A DNA stretch of 64,000 bases from Gongronella butleri. Taxonomy: Eukaryota; Mucoromycota; Mucoromycetes; Mucorales; Cunninghamellaceae. The translations under genes and the position numbers were made by a program. Each line of letters opens with the position of its first letter. Position 1 is the stretch's first letter. Positions 53,299 to 64,000 of this stretch are shown here, piece after piece. The notes under the pieces were generated by a model. The model worked only from the letters and a program-made list of their open reading frames with translations, was not told the DNA's origin and ran no database searches. Location: assembly GCA_025201375.1 (NCBI GenBank), contig JAIWZP010000017.1, positions 477,264-541,263 on the forward strand, in the 5' to 3' direction.

Positions 53299-53710
53299 TC
53301 ATTGTTGGTCTTGCTGCTGTTGCTGCTGCTGCTTTTGCTCTTGTTTGGCCTTGAGCGCCTTGATCCAGCGATCTTCACGCTCAGCCTTCATTTGCTCCAG
53401 GGCATCGCGCACCTCCTTGGACGTCGTGGGGGGTTTCTACAGGACAAAAAAAAAGTGGGGGCATAAGCTATAAAGCTAAAAAAAAAAAAAAAAAAGAAAG
53501 AGACTTGCATAAGTTGTATTGTAGTCGGGCCAAAACTTGATCCCCTTGACATAGTTGTCATAAAACTGAGGGCCGCCAAAATACAGCATGACACCCACGG
53601 GGAAGAACACATACACACCAAACTAAAAAGACAAAGAATTGGAGCCACACAAAGCCATTTACATATGGAACATGCCTTACCTTGACGATTTCCAACTGAG
53701 GGCCGGCCAT
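53299..53710 (-). CDS. PET100: Pet100, cytochrome c oxidase assembly factor
   Basis: Three exons (53710-53681, 53622-53509, 53436-53299) sum to 282 bases, giving 93 residues. It opens MAGPQLEIVKFGVYVFFPVG, a short lead plus the single N-terminal membrane segment typical of Pet100. Then come the GGPQFYDNYV and FWPDYNTTYKPP segments, and a charged helix (KEVRDALEQMKAEREDRW) ending in a poly-Gln tail that looks lineage-specific. Pet100 sits in the mitochondrial inner membrane and helps assemble complex IV subcomplexes. The frame closes only if intron 2 starts with GC (TAT|GCAAGT), a GC-AG intron; the alternative GT two bases downstream shifts the frame. It is divergent from the gene at 53879, 168 bases away. 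Confidence 0.88.
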
Positions 53711-53878
53711 TGCGATTAAAAGGTGAAAGAAAAAAAGACACAGAAAAACAGCACCAGGGCTCTCAATGCCGGCACGGCTCTTTAAAAAGGGATCGTTTTT
53801 GTTCTCCGCCTTTTCTTTTCTTTTTTTTTTTTTTTTTTGCTCGTCCCCTCTTTTTCACGCATTTTCACCCCCCACTGT

Positions 53879-54370
53879 ATGACCGAGGCCCGCATTCAAG
53901 CGATTCGGAAACGCTTTGAAGAGGGGGAATCGCCACTTATCATCACGTCGTCGTTGCACGGACCGCTCGACGTCTCGCCCTGGGACGAGGAACCACAAAC
54001 GAGGCCGGCCAGCGGCACTTCTGCCACCACCGCGTCGTCGCCTGGCACCACCACACCGCCAGGCTCGCCACCACCCTCTGCGCCGCAACACACGAGCAAC
54101 GACGAGGAAAAACACGACGACACACATGCCCCGAGCGACGAAAATGGCGACACAGCCGATGAACACGAGAAAAGTGCCCTCCATGACGACCAAGACAGCG
54201 TGCACACACGCTCATTCATCACCGACACGTCCAGCGTCACCATCGCGCACAGCGACCTGGAGCGCACGTTGCCGTACGATGCCGACGCATGGGAAGATGA
54301 CGAAAATTCACGCGCCTCGACCTCCCTCATCCTCCTCGCATCAGACCCGCCTTCTTCATTGCCTAAATAA
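53879..54370 (+). CDS. Acidic low-complexity protein, unknown
   Basis: A single-exon frame of 163 residues. It starts MTEARIQAIRKRFEEGESP, a short amphipathic helix, then GPLDVSPWDEEP and long Ser/Thr/Pro and Asp/Glu/His-rich stretches, ending in an aliphatic patch (STSLILLASD). It is probably intrinsically disordered. The start at 53879 is in a weak T-rich context; an in-frame non-ATG frame extends upstream but looks like 5' UTR. AATAAA overlaps the stop. No domain was recognised. It shares a 168-base divergent upstream region with PET100. Confidence 0.6.
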   Translation: MTEARIQAIRKRFEEGESPLIITSSLHGPLDVSPWDEEPQTRPASGTSATTASSPGTTTPPGSPPPSAPQHTSNDEEKHDDTHAPSDENGDTADEHEKSALHDDQDSVHTRSFITDTSSVTIAHSDLERTLPYDADAWEDDENSRASTSLILLASDPPSSLPK

Positions 54371-54594
54371 AACCAGTTTTAGTTCTTTCTTCTTGTGGGC
54401 CGGTCACACCGGGGTTGTTAAATGGAGATCACGCGTGGCCGCAGCAACTAGAAAGGCAAGAAACCTGCTATTTTCGCGTTTTCGCCATTTTGCGCGTCTT
54501 TCTTGCTGGACAATCATTGCGAAATGCAATTTCGCAGCTCACAATGTCCCTTACTGGGTTACTGCCTGTCTGATACAAGCTCACGCGACACCAC

Positions 54595-54990
54595 CGCACA
54601 AAAACGCACACAACATTTGTCCTTGAAAGACGAACAAGCGTGGTTTTCAGACTTTGACGGCCTGTTGCGCCTCCAGAATTTTTTTTTACAGCCTGCTTGC
54701 CCGCCAATGAAACCTGCGTCACGGCGCAAGTAATCTATAGTCTAGTGCTCAAGACAGATCCGCCCGATTTTTTTTTTGAGCTCGAAAATGCCAAAAACAT
54801 CCTATTTGTACTATTTGCATTCATCTCGCCATCTGTATGATCGACCCCGCTCAAAAATAGCTGCATCACATCCAGCGCAAAATTTGCTTAAACCCTCAAA
54901 GAGATATGACCACTCTTGGAAGAATCCTGGGGCCACACGTGAGCATTACATTTCCAGCATCATAACACAGGCATCTTTTTGAGAAATGAA
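54595..54990 (+). repeat. Partial copy of dispersed repeat R1
   Basis: It carries the 5' third of R1: CGCCTCCAGAATT plus a T-run, CCCGCCAATGAAACCTGCG, GATCCGCCCGATTTTT, CGACCCCGCTCAAAAATAG. It breaks off after the ATGACCACTCTTGG phrase. Same orientation as the other copies. Confidence 0.75.
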
Positions 54991-55369
54991 ATCTGCACCC
55001 ACGTTTTTACCCTTGCACCCGCGACTTTCCTTTTAGTATGCCAACTCTTACCCACCGTAATCATCCTAGGGAAGGATAAAATCGCATTGAATTAGCTGGC
55101 ACTCATCCAATTGGAATGCAAGAAATACTGTAAACAAGTACGTTGATCGAAAATGCCGTGCGACGCGTCGCGATCAAAAACAGGGTCCAATGGACTTTTA
55201 AAATCGATGTTTTTCCTTCCCCTTTCTTTGCTTTTTTGCTTTTTTGCTTCCTCCCTTCCCTTGACTTTTCGCTTTGCTAGTTGATCTTACCTTTCTTTAC
55301 CTTGGTAAGCACGATGTCAAGAATCTTCATGGCCCTCGCATACAACACCAAGTGACAGAACACTGAGGC

Positions 55370-55372
<3 letters not shown>

Positions 55373-55417
<45 letters not shown>
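55373..55417. repeat. 45-base T homopolymer
   Basis: The longest homopolymer in the window. It lies in an intergenic region with no adjoining exon that I can support. Confidence 0.9.
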
Positions 55418-55419
<2 letters not shown>

Positions 55420-56271
55420 GCGAGCACGACCGCCTTGGGAATGAGTTCTCATGGATCAGAGTGCCAGTTAATGCATACTAAAAAAGGAAGGTCGTGGAGG
55501 TGCAATGGTAAAAATCGTGGGTGCAGATGTCATCCCCCCCAAAAAAAGAGTAGTGATTTGCATCTAAATGCGCGACCATGGGTGCTTGCTTGATGAGGCG
55601 CCGGCCTCGGGATTCCATGAAAATACAGCAAACCAAAAAAAAAAAAAAATGAGCCACAACTTGGAATTGCATATACAGTGAAGATATTGCGCTCTGTTAT
55701 CATTCCCATCCTTGCTCTAATTGCCTCTGTCTCTCAAGCGTCGCTACAGTGCTATCATATGACACCACCCATTTGACCATTGGATCACCACTTTGTAAGC
55801 GTTGAGCCATTACACACATCTGACATTGTAATACATCGCGTTGATCATTTCCACTGCCTTTTATCCGTTGTCTCACGCCCTCCACCTTTTTTTTTTCTCC
55901 TACAAAGGAACACAAAGGGGAAAATGCGGAGAAATTGCGGCGTGTGGGAACGATTCTCAACGCGTCATCTAGCAATGAGCTGAAAATAAGCATCTTTCAT
56001 CATTCCAGGGCACATTTCGGTTGAACATGCTGCGTCCCGCGTTTCGATTAGAGTTGCCATTTGCTCAGGTTTTCAGCGCCTTCTTTTTTTAAGCATTTGT
56101 CCGGATCCGGCATGTGTGTAAAGGATCTTGAATGATCATCTTTATTTTTTTTTTTCATTGGTCGCGCACGATGGTCCAATTCGGACACGGTATGGCACAT
56201 TTATTTCTTTCCGCTCTCGCTTGTGATTTCGATTTTCTTCTCATTTGTCCATTTACATTTGTCCTTGAACC

Positions 56272-56693
56272 ATGAATCACGCGCACAACCAAGTTGTCCT
56301 TTTTGGTGTAAGCAAATTCGCGACAACCACTTATGTGCTTGTCCTTGTTGGAAGTAGAAGTTGGAGCTCACTCTTTATTTTCTTCACACAGGACTCAATT
56401 ACGCAGGTGTGCAAAGCATCCAATCGCTCGATGCATCAGATGCTGACCCACTTCCCTATTTCCAGATGTCTTTTGATCCTGCTCTCTTAGGTTATGGCGC
56501 CAATATTGCTAATGTAAGTTTGGTAGCGATAAAGCTCAGTTGTGCAGTAATGCGTCGAAGCTGATGCAAGAGAGAGAGAGCACAAAATATTAAGAGAATT
56601 CTCATCAGAGGCTGCGACAAAGTTTAAATGGTTATTTTCTCGTTTTTGTAGGCATACCAACGCAAATTAGACGTGTTCAACCGAGGCTTCTCA

Positions 56694-56735
<42 letters not shown>

Positions 56736-57525
56736 TAGCGAACAAAACCTAGCCAGGATAAGTCGATTTCACTACTCTTACACCCTTTTTTTTTTTATTA
56801 GGTTTCAACACGGATTGGGCTTTACCATTATTGCGCCAGATATTGCCCTCGGTGGAGGTGCAACGCGTGACGCCTGCGCGGATCGAACTGATAACGATAT
56901 TCTTTGGTGCAAACGACGCCGCCATTCCCGGTTCACCGCAGCATGTGCCTCAAGACAGGTACAAAAAGAACCTGGCCGCTATGATCGACCTTATGAAGCA
57001 CCCAGATTCGCCCTATTACAATCCCAATATCCGCATCATTGTGATCAACCCACCGCCTTTAGATGAGGTTAAGACGAAGAAGAACTGCGAGGAAAGCGGT
57101 GAGGAGATGAATCGCTTCGCCCACATCACCAAACAGTACGCTGACGCCGCAAAGGAGGTTGCAAAAGAAAAAGGCGTCCCCGTCGCTGACATTTGGTTGC
57201 GCATCACCGATAAAGCCAGCAGCTCCTCCAATGGCCTAGCCGACTATCTCTTTGATGGTCTGCATCTAAATGACAACGGTTACAAGGTACAAAAGATGAC
57301 AAAAAATGGTCCACCAGCTTCTTACATTTACAATTTTTTTATTTTTGACTTGTGCTGCAGGAGCTGTATGATTTGCTTATGGACACGATCCGCAAGCATT
57401 ATCCTGAAATCCATCCTGACAATTTGCAAGAAGAAATTCTGTCGTGGGATGAGGTCAAGACGGATAAATGTCAAGAACAGCTTGTGTACCGCCTGCTTAA
57501 TGTTAAAGGCAAACAACAACAATAA
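56272..57525 (+). CDS. IAH1: SGNH/GDSL esterase, IAH1-like
   Basis: Six exons (56272-56307, 56392-56406, 56466-56513, 56652-56694, 56802-57286, 57361-57525) sum to 792 bases, giving 263 residues. IAH1 hydrolyses acetate esters such as isoamyl acetate and belongs to the SGNH hydrolase family. Motifs: QVVLFGDSITQ (Ser nucleophile), GYGANIANAYQRKLDVFNRG (Gly block), FFGANDA (Asn block) and the C-terminal LFDGLHLNDNGYK carrying the Asp-x-x-His pair. Exon 2 is only 15 bases and encodes DSITQ, including the nucleophile. Intron 4 starts with a 37-base A-run (56697-56733). There is no signal peptide, so it is probably cytosolic. It ends in a poly-Gln tip. AATAAA at 57575. Confidence 0.93.
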
Positions 57526-57904
57526 GTTTCGATATCTTTAAGCATTCATCAGATGTCGGCATGATGAAAAGCTCAATAAAAAATCGATTTTGTTTACTGT
57601 TGTACTGTACAATTCTATCATGTTTACACCCCCAATTAAATATACCGTAGTAGGCAGGTACCGGTATACTGTAATAGCCATACAGTACCCCTCGCCCCAT
57701 CTGCAGCCACGTCCCGTCCATTTCTTTTTTCACAATATACAGTATCATCAATGAGACAATGGCGCCCAGAAACTGACGCGTGCTATTACCGGTATTACTG
57801 TATGATGCATATGATAAATCAGCTCTTCATTCATTCAAGTACATGAATGAAGCATCATAATATTTTTATCATCATGCTACCGGAGTACCGGTACATAGAT
57901 ACTG
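57526..57904. other. IAH1 3' flank with TACTGTA/TACCGGTA-rich DNA
   Basis: A dense series of TACTGTA, ATACAGTA, ACCGGTA and TACCGGTATTACTGTA words, together with the IAH1 poly(A) signal at 57575. No gene. Confidence 0.5.
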
Positions 57905-59290
57905 TAGAACTGCACACTGCACAAAAACGTACACGTTTGCCTTTTAATAAAAATCAAAAAGCTTTTTGTTTTTCAGAGAATCTGAATTGCTACTAGCCTG
58001 CTGTGCCTCCAGAAATTTTTTTACAGCGTGCTTGCCCGCCAATGAAACCTGCTGCGTCACGGCATACAGCTGTAAACTACCGTACACCATACTGTAGCTC
58101 AGTGCTCATCAAGGCGAAGCAACCCGCCCGATTTTTTTGAGCTCGAAAATGCCAAAACAAACTCATATACCGGTATAAACAGTTTGTATGTACAGTATAC
58201 TGTACAGTACAGTACAGTACTGTAGTGTACAGTACTAGAAATGTATTTTGCGTTCATCTGTCCATCTGCATGGTCGGCCCAGCTCAAAAATACCTGCATC
58301 GAATTCAGCGCAAAATTTGCAACAAAAAAGCTTAAACTCCCAAAGCGCTACGACCACTTTTGGAAAATTCAGGGGTCACTCAGGGGTCACACATTTCAAT
58401 CTCAGAAAATGCCAAATTTGGAAAAATTCGGACTCCGAGTGATCAATGCATCCCAAACAGGTAACTTGGACAATTTGCTATTGGCAGACAAAAGTGGTGG
58501 GTCGCCGCAACCAAAGAAAAATGCCCAAAAAGTGATGCATGAACGAGGATGACCGAGAAAAGTGCCTACTTTGGCCAAGATTTTTTTTGCAAAAATTTAA
58601 GGGTTGACACTTCCAAATTACTGTAAGGTGGAGCGTGGATTGCATGGATTTTTTGTATGTATTTTTTTTATATTACACATTTTTGCTTCTTGTGCGCCGA
58701 GCGAACGTCGCGTGGACGGGCTGCTGCAGCCTGGATCGATGCAAAAAGTTAAAACCCAAGTTAGCGCACTGAAAGTCATCTCATCAGATGCTTTGCCCTC
58801 TATTTGTTATTAAAACTGGAATAAAATTACAGGTTTATTACAGTAGTAGACCGTTATCGAGCAAATCGCGATCAAAGATTTTGATGAAAAACTGTATTTT
58901 CTCTGCGAGTTTTAGCCATCAATTGATGAAACTGGTCTCATTCGATAGAGATTAACAGATACATTTGGCATGTTAAAAGCGCCGTGTGCCGTCCTAGCGG
59001 TTGCCAAGAAAATTGAGGTTAAAAATTTATAAAATGTTTGAACGGCTTCCACAAGCGTACAAAGGTCACGTCATCGGCAAACAAATATTCTAGAAATGTC
59101 GTCCGAGCCAGTTTTATGCGAGCAACGCAAGTTTTATTGCGATAGAAGAAGAATTGGACCAAGACATACATTGTTATTATAATTGTGAAAATATCGATAT
59201 TTTGGATTCATCTGCACTACGGCTCAACTAACCTCTGGTTTTCAACACCATGGTGAAAAAAGACACGACAAAATGACCAATGATACAGTA
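57905..59290 (+). repeat. Dispersed non-coding repeat R1, copy d (longest)
   Basis: It contains all R1 blocks in order, from GCACAAAAACGTACACGTTTGCC through GTGCCTCCAGA, CAAAGCGCTACGACCACTTT, GAGTGATCAATGCATCCCAA and GTGCCTACTTTGG to TTTTGGATTCATCTGCAC. It is interrupted at about 58189-58237 by a run of TACAGTA/TACTGTA palindromic words. No conserved frame. Confidence 0.8.
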
Positions 59291-59635
59291 CTGTAATTAT
59301 TAAAGGTTTGGAAGCGATCCACTCATGGACTGTAGCGTTTAAGATTGAATTTGTAAAAGTCGACACTTTTGAGCAATTTCGCTACAAGCGTCTGATTGAC
59401 CTCAAGATTTCAAGGGCTTTTCTGATGAAACGAGACGCGCCAAATTAGTTTATTGACAAAGCTTTGGAGGTGATCTTCAGCACCCAATGTGAAACGAGAA
59501 AAAAAAAGTAGCGTAAAAAATAAAATAAGAGCGAAACATTTTTGATATCATATGGCACTGCGTTTTATTTCAAATTGGAGCAATTGCAAGCTTGGAGAAC
59601 ATAATAGAGGATACGTATCGCAAGACGTGGTACTT
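59291..59635. other. Transporter 3' flank, no gene seen
   Basis: AT-rich DNA between repeat R1 copy d and the sugar transporter stop codon. Nothing was recognised. Confidence 0.4.
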
Positions 59636-61489
59636 TTAGACCTCAGGCTTGGTCTCAGCTTCTTTGACCTTTTCGACATATTTATTGATGTCACCGTCGC
59701 CCAACACAAAGGCGAGCTCTTCGAGTGTCTTTCCCTTGGTCTCAATAAAGAAAAAGTACACTATTACCGCGAAAGCATAATTGGTCTAAAGAGCAGTGAT
59801 GAGAATTTCACTGCCACGGTTCTTTTCTTTCTTACCGCCATATAAACATAGAAATAACGCGAACTAATGCTAGCCAAAGCCGAAGGCGTAGCATATGAGA
59901 TCCACAAATTCATGATCCAGTTGCCTACGAAAAAAAAGAGAGAATATCAAGATATATGCTCCACGAGAAAAAAAACATGAATCTTACTTGCAGTGGCCAT
60001 GCAATTGCCCACTGAGCGGACGCGCAGAGGATAAACTTCGCTCTGAAGCACCCACGAGACTGGGCCATAGGACACAGAAAAGCACACAGAAAACATGAAC
60101 ATGAAAACCTTGAAAAAAAGAAAAAACGCGTTGACACAAAGAAACATTGCACGTAGCATTAATGGGTTCTTACGATGATGGCAACGTGGGCCGAATAGTA
60201 GGGATCAAAGCCTTCTGCATCTTTCACACCAGGGAATTTGCCGTACAATGCGGCAATGAGAAGCAAAAAGGTACCCATGCCCAGATTGCCCAACCACAGT
60301 AGTTTTACGCGGCCGACGCGGTCGAGGATGGCGGAGATGGCAATCATATTGGTCACATTTCCAACAACAGAGAAGAGAGCGTTTACCAGCAAAGATATTT
60401 GCGTGCTGAAACCCAAGGCCACGTACAAGGTGGTGCCATAACTTGGAAAAAGTGACCGGTGGACCATGAGTAAGTTTTTTTTTTTTTTTTTTTTTTGCTT
60501 TCTTACTAAGTCGACACGTTGACACCGGTGAGTTGACAGCCAATTTGCACACCGCAAGCCATGAATGTGCGTTTGATGTACTTTTTAGAGAATAATTCAA
60601 GCGGGTTGTTGGACACCATACGTCGTTCTTCCTCCAATTCGGCTTGAATCTCGGTAAAGGTGCGGTCAATTTCGACAGGGTCGTCCAGAAGTCTGGTGAG
60701 GACTTGATGTGCTTCTTCTTCGCGACCCTTGGTCATGAGCCAGCGAGGTGAGTAAGGGAGGAAAAACGTGCCTACGAACAAGATGACAGCCTGTAAAAAA
60801 GCAATTCTGGTCAGCCGTCGCGCTTTTTTTTTTTTTTTTTTTTTTGTTCGTACAGGAGGGACTTGGATGCCGACAGGCAGGCGCCACTGAGTGTCATTTG
60901 TCATGAAGCTGGTGCCGTAGCATACCCATGTAGCGGCCAAAAATCCAAAGCCAATGAACTGCTGGAAGAGACCAACAGTCAGACCACGGCTATTGGGACG
61001 CGAGATTTCAGCTTGGTACATGGGAACAATTGAGGAGAGAATGCCAACACCTAGACCAATGACGAACCTGCCGCCAATGAACATTCCTACATTGATGGCA
61101 CCAGTCTGGAGAGCACCACCAACAGTTGCAAGAGCACTGCCAACCTGAATGGAGCGCTTTCGACCGAGGGTGCTGGCAAACCACATGGCAGAAATGGCGC
61201 CAAAGAAGCATCCTGCCTGAAATAGAGCAACAATGGCACCTTGAATCTCAGCAGATGGATTATCAAAGTACTTGATGAATTGCTCCTCAACAATGATACC
61301 ACCAATGACGCCAGAGTCATATCCAAACAGAAAGCTGCCAATAGCTGCGCGATAAAATTTAAAAAAGAAAAAGGAACGAGTGAATTGATTAGATATCATA
61401 CGCATCTACACGCGTCTCGGGCGCGTCGCAGGCAACGACTTTCTCTACCTGCAAAACTAGCGCAAGCAAAATTGTAAGCCTTTCCCATA
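59636..61489 (-). CDS. MFS sugar (hexose) transporter
   Basis: Seven exons (61489-61450, 61344-60854, 60790-60507, 60441-60174, 60108-59988, 59924-59836, 59785-59636) sum to 1443 bases, giving 480 residues, the normal family size with 12 expected membrane segments. Signatures: GSFLFGYDSGVIGG in helix 1, GRKRSIQVG loop, GRFVIGLGVGILSSIVPMYQ, QLTGVN in helix 7 (QLTGVN matches the QQxTGxN hexose motif), DRVGRVKLL, SVSYGPVSWVLQSEVYPLRVR and ETKGKTLEEL. The central PESPR motif reads PYSPRW here. It imports hexoses, probably with protons, at the plasma membrane. The first exon (MGKAYNFACASFA) is only 40 bases and was placed by frame. The nearby GH3 gene makes a sugar-uptake role plausible. Confidence 0.92.
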
Positions 61490-63050
61490 TTGAAGAAAAC
61501 GAATAAAAATACAACAATTTTAAAAACATGACAAAAAATGTCGCGTTTTATGGCTTTGAATCCACATAGATTACAGTTGCTCTTTGTGATCAAGAAAGCA
61601 TCAAAACAAAAATGAAAATTTTCCCTGGCTATTACACAAATCTCCACAAAAGTGGGGGAGAGATGATGGGCAAGGAATTCAAGCTCCACGTTTTCCAAAG
61701 ATACCCATTTTGGCTCGTGATCAGTGATTTTTGATGATCAAACGCGCAGTGAGGATGTATTCCTCAAGCTCAGCCCTCGACCAACGTCTCCTGCACGACT
61801 AATAACATTGCTGTCTAGCAAATCCCAAAAAAAAAAACTCGTTTGCTGATGCCGGGATCTGGCTCATGGGCAGCTTTTCGCACCATGGATCAAGAGAGTG
61901 GGGCAACCCAACTTTAGTCGCCCTTGCTTTATCCTGACAACCCCGGTGAAATTGGTCCATGAAAGCTCGAGGCGCGTGTGATATGTCCGTATCAATTGAT
62001 CTCAAGGAACGTCTTTCTTTCTCATGGGCGCAAAAAAAAAAAAAAAAAGCCCGCGTCGCGCAATACTTCCTTGCCAATGCTAGTGGGCCAATCCTTTTTT
62101 TTTTTTTTTTTTACTTCAAAGCAGCTCATCGTGTTGTGTCACGCGCGTCAAAGCCTTACAACGTGCCTTTCCAAAAGAGAATAATCTAGCATATACAGCA
62201 GCTAAAGGCACAAATTTTCCAAAACAGACTTTATATGGAAAGGATGTGTGCAAGTCATTCATTCCGCGGCATTGCCGTTATGTGCCGCGTGTGGATCTTA
62301 ATTACATAAGACGAAACTCAGGTACGATGGAGAAGAAGTTGTTTATTCGAACCGATTTAGGTTGCCGGTTTCTTCCTAATGGAGAATTTAACACATAAAC
62401 ATGTGTGAACTGATGATGACATTGTGTTCAAGATCATTGCTCGGCCTTTTTTTTTTTTTTGGACACAGGCATCGTGCCAAACGCCATTCCGAAAATGGTG
62501 TGGGGTGCTTCCAATGAGTGTATGACTGAGCCGCAGCAAATGAATTGGGCCATCCGTTTTGAACGCCTTTTACCTTTTTGGTATATTTCTTTATACTTCC
62601 TTCCAATGTGTATTGCTCGCTGATAATTCTCCCTACCGAATTCACACGGTTCAATGCTGTCGTGAAGGTCAATGTAGAGATGTTCACAAGTTGAGCGGCG
62701 TAAACATCAAGATTGAGCCTTAGGACCTTACCCTACTAGATTGTCTGCAGAACATCTTACGATTCTCGTCATTTATTTCATCTGAAAATGACAGCACAAT
62801 GGGAATCCAGCCAAGTCCAATGAAACCGGTATTGTTCAAAGGCATGCTATCATATTTTGCTTTGCATTGTCCGGCTTTTACATGAAAAAGGAACAAACGC
62901 GAGTCTTGCTATGGATAAATTGACAATTTTTTTATATAAAGTGTGTAATTGACTGTTAATGTAAAGAGAGACGAGGATAAACACCAACAAGCACTGCATC
63001 TATTCATCGATTGGGCAACGGATGAGAAAGAGAAAGTGGGGCTGTTTCAC
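61490..63050. other. Intergenic, no gene recognised
   Basis: The upstream region of the transporter and the 3' flank of the GH3 gene. Short frames (for example minus strand 61960-61800, MDQFHRGCQDKARA) lack support. A- and T-runs lie at 62032 and 62095. Confidence 0.4.
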
Positions 63051-64000
63051 TTAGTTGATCCAAAAGTGAGCATTGAGCGTGGATTCGCCGTAGCCACCGC
63101 CGACGTATGCGACGAATTCTCCAGCCTCGACTTCATACTTGTTCTTGACAGACCAAATGGCAAGGTCCTCAAGAAAGATGGGTACAGTCACCTGTTTGGA
63201 TTCGCCGGCCTTGAGCGACAATTTTGTGAATCCCTTGAGTGCTTGGTTTGGCGTCACCACCGATGATACAAAGTCGTTGATGTACACTTGCACGACCTCC
63301 TTGCCAGCGCGTTTTCCGGTGTTTTTCACCGTGACCTGCACAAAAGAAATGAAAAAGCACGTCGCGATGCATGTTTTAACTATTTTTTTACCGTGACGTC
63401 GACCTTTGTGTCCGTGAGGGAGGCATTGGCGACGTGGAGATTACTGTACTCAAACTTCGTGTAAGAAAGACCGTGCCCAAAGTACCAGCTTGCGACGGGG
63501 GTGCCAAGAACGTATTGGTGGCCGAATTTCAGGGTGCCGTCGGGGTTGCTGGCGCCGGCGTCAACGGGGCGGCCGCCATTGAGAAAGTTGTAATAGGCGG
63601 GAAGGCTGCCAACATAGGTGGGGAACGACACAGACAGCTTGCCGCTAGGATTGACATCGCCGTACAAGATATCGGCGAGAGCGTTGCCTCCCTGTTCGCC
63701 GGGATAGAATGCCTGGACGATCGCATTGACATTGTCCTTGATCCATGGCTCAGCAACGGGCTTGCCACTAATGTACACGACGACAGTCGGCACGCCCGTC
63801 GCCTGGACAGCCTTTACCAGCTTCAATTGCGCGCCGACGAGGCCAAGATCATTGACGTCGACATGCTCGCCAGTTGTCGCATTGTAGCCAGACCACAGCT
63901 GGGATTGATCACGCGTCCACGTGCCGACCATCACAACGGCGACCTTGGACTTTTTGGCCGCGGCGACGGCCTCCTCAATGCCCGAGTCGTCATTGGACCA
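63051..64000 (-). CDS. GH3 beta-glucosidase/beta-xylosidase, C-terminal part (cut by window edge)
   Basis: Two exons are visible: one open from base 64000 to about 63393, and the last from about 63337 to the stop at 63051. The intron has a GTAAAA donor and a GTGCAG acceptor; the join reads DTKVDVT-VTVKNTGKRAG. The visible protein is the C-terminal half of a glycoside hydrolase family 3 enzyme: GTWTRDQSQ, VYISGKPVAEPW, YGDVNPSGKLSVSFP and FGHGLSYTKFEYSNL of the GH3 C-domain, then a fibronectin-III-like domain (KNTGKRAGKEVVQVYI, LKAGESKQVTVPI). These enzymes release glucose or xylose from oligosaccharides and are usually secreted. The catalytic Asp and any signal peptide lie beyond the window. 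Beta-glucosidase or xylosidase cannot be told apart from this part. Confidence 0.93.

Larger units (their letters stand above)
54371..56271. other. Intergenic with repeat fragment and 45-base T-run; one doubtful exon
   Basis: It contains a partial R1 copy (listed separately) and the T45 run. A minus-strand open stretch at about 55900-55700 (QRDVLQCQMCVMAQRLQSGD through ERQRQLEQGWE, stop at 55700) has good codon composition and a CxxC. It follows an acceptor-like TTTGTAG, so it may be the last exon of a small gene. I could not place a first exon. Confidence 0.35.

Overview
The window looks like nuclear DNA of a fungus, probably an early-diverging one. Its protein genes carry many short GT-AG introns (about 50-130 bases, a few longer). 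The exons are GC-balanced, the 3' intron ends are very T-rich, and the gene-free stretches are AT-rich. The gene set fits a fungus: a Pet100 cytochrome-oxidase assembly factor, a Nem1/CTDNEP1 phosphatase, a bS6 mitochondrial ribosomal protein, a secreted-type GH3 beta-glucosidase, an MFS sugar transporter, a multi-domain formin and the splicing factors Prp8 and Snu66. I cannot name the species from sequence alone.

Layout. 1-7.3 kb holds two tail-to-tail copies of an unrecognised protein family. The left copy is cut by the window edge. The right copy is directly downstream of, and probably fused to, a GIY-YIG-like nuclease domain. Between the copies lie repeat DNA and a small cysteine-rich secreted protein. 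A tRNA-Lys(UUU) is at 7.9 kb and a formin runs leftwards over 8.7-14.75 kb. From 14.75 to 22.4 kb there is a gene-poor island: a possible Helitron/Pif1 helicase relic, a dispersed repeat, a 0.5 kb tandem repeat and an 11/33-base minisatellite.

22.4-29.9 kb holds three complete genes: an NT-C2 (EEIG1/EHBP1-like) protein, a Nem1-type phosphatase and a TANGO6/Rtp1 homologue. 29.9-33.3 kb is a second repeat island. PRP8 (33.3-40.9 kb, 8 exons, 2342 residues) is followed by an intronless F-box gene, a third repeat island (43.3-45.2 kb), mitochondrial bS6, a secreted unknown, SNU66/SART1, a PHD-finger gene, PET100 and a short acidic unknown. After another repeat-rich gap come an IAH1-like SGNH esterase, another long repeat copy, the sugar transporter and the 3' part of the GH3 gene at the right edge.

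Gene interplay. Prp8 and Snu66 belong to the same U4/U6.U5 tri-snRNP and lie 7 kb apart. The sugar transporter and the beta-glucosidase are neighbours that could serve the same job, making and importing hexose, but this is inference. Several pairs are divergent with short shared upstream regions (SNU66/PHD, PET100/acidic protein, bS6m/secreted unknown, NT-C2/NEM1).

The most interesting observations are the GIY-YIG/unknown-domain gene and its inverted paralogue, a 15-base micro-exon that carries the catalytic serine of the IAH1 esterase, two GC-AG introns that only reading frame and domain integrity reveal, a family of long non-coding repeats all in one orientation, and a minisatellite open in several reading frames. 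Exon coordinates were worked out by hand from frame continuity and splice signals; no database search was possible.
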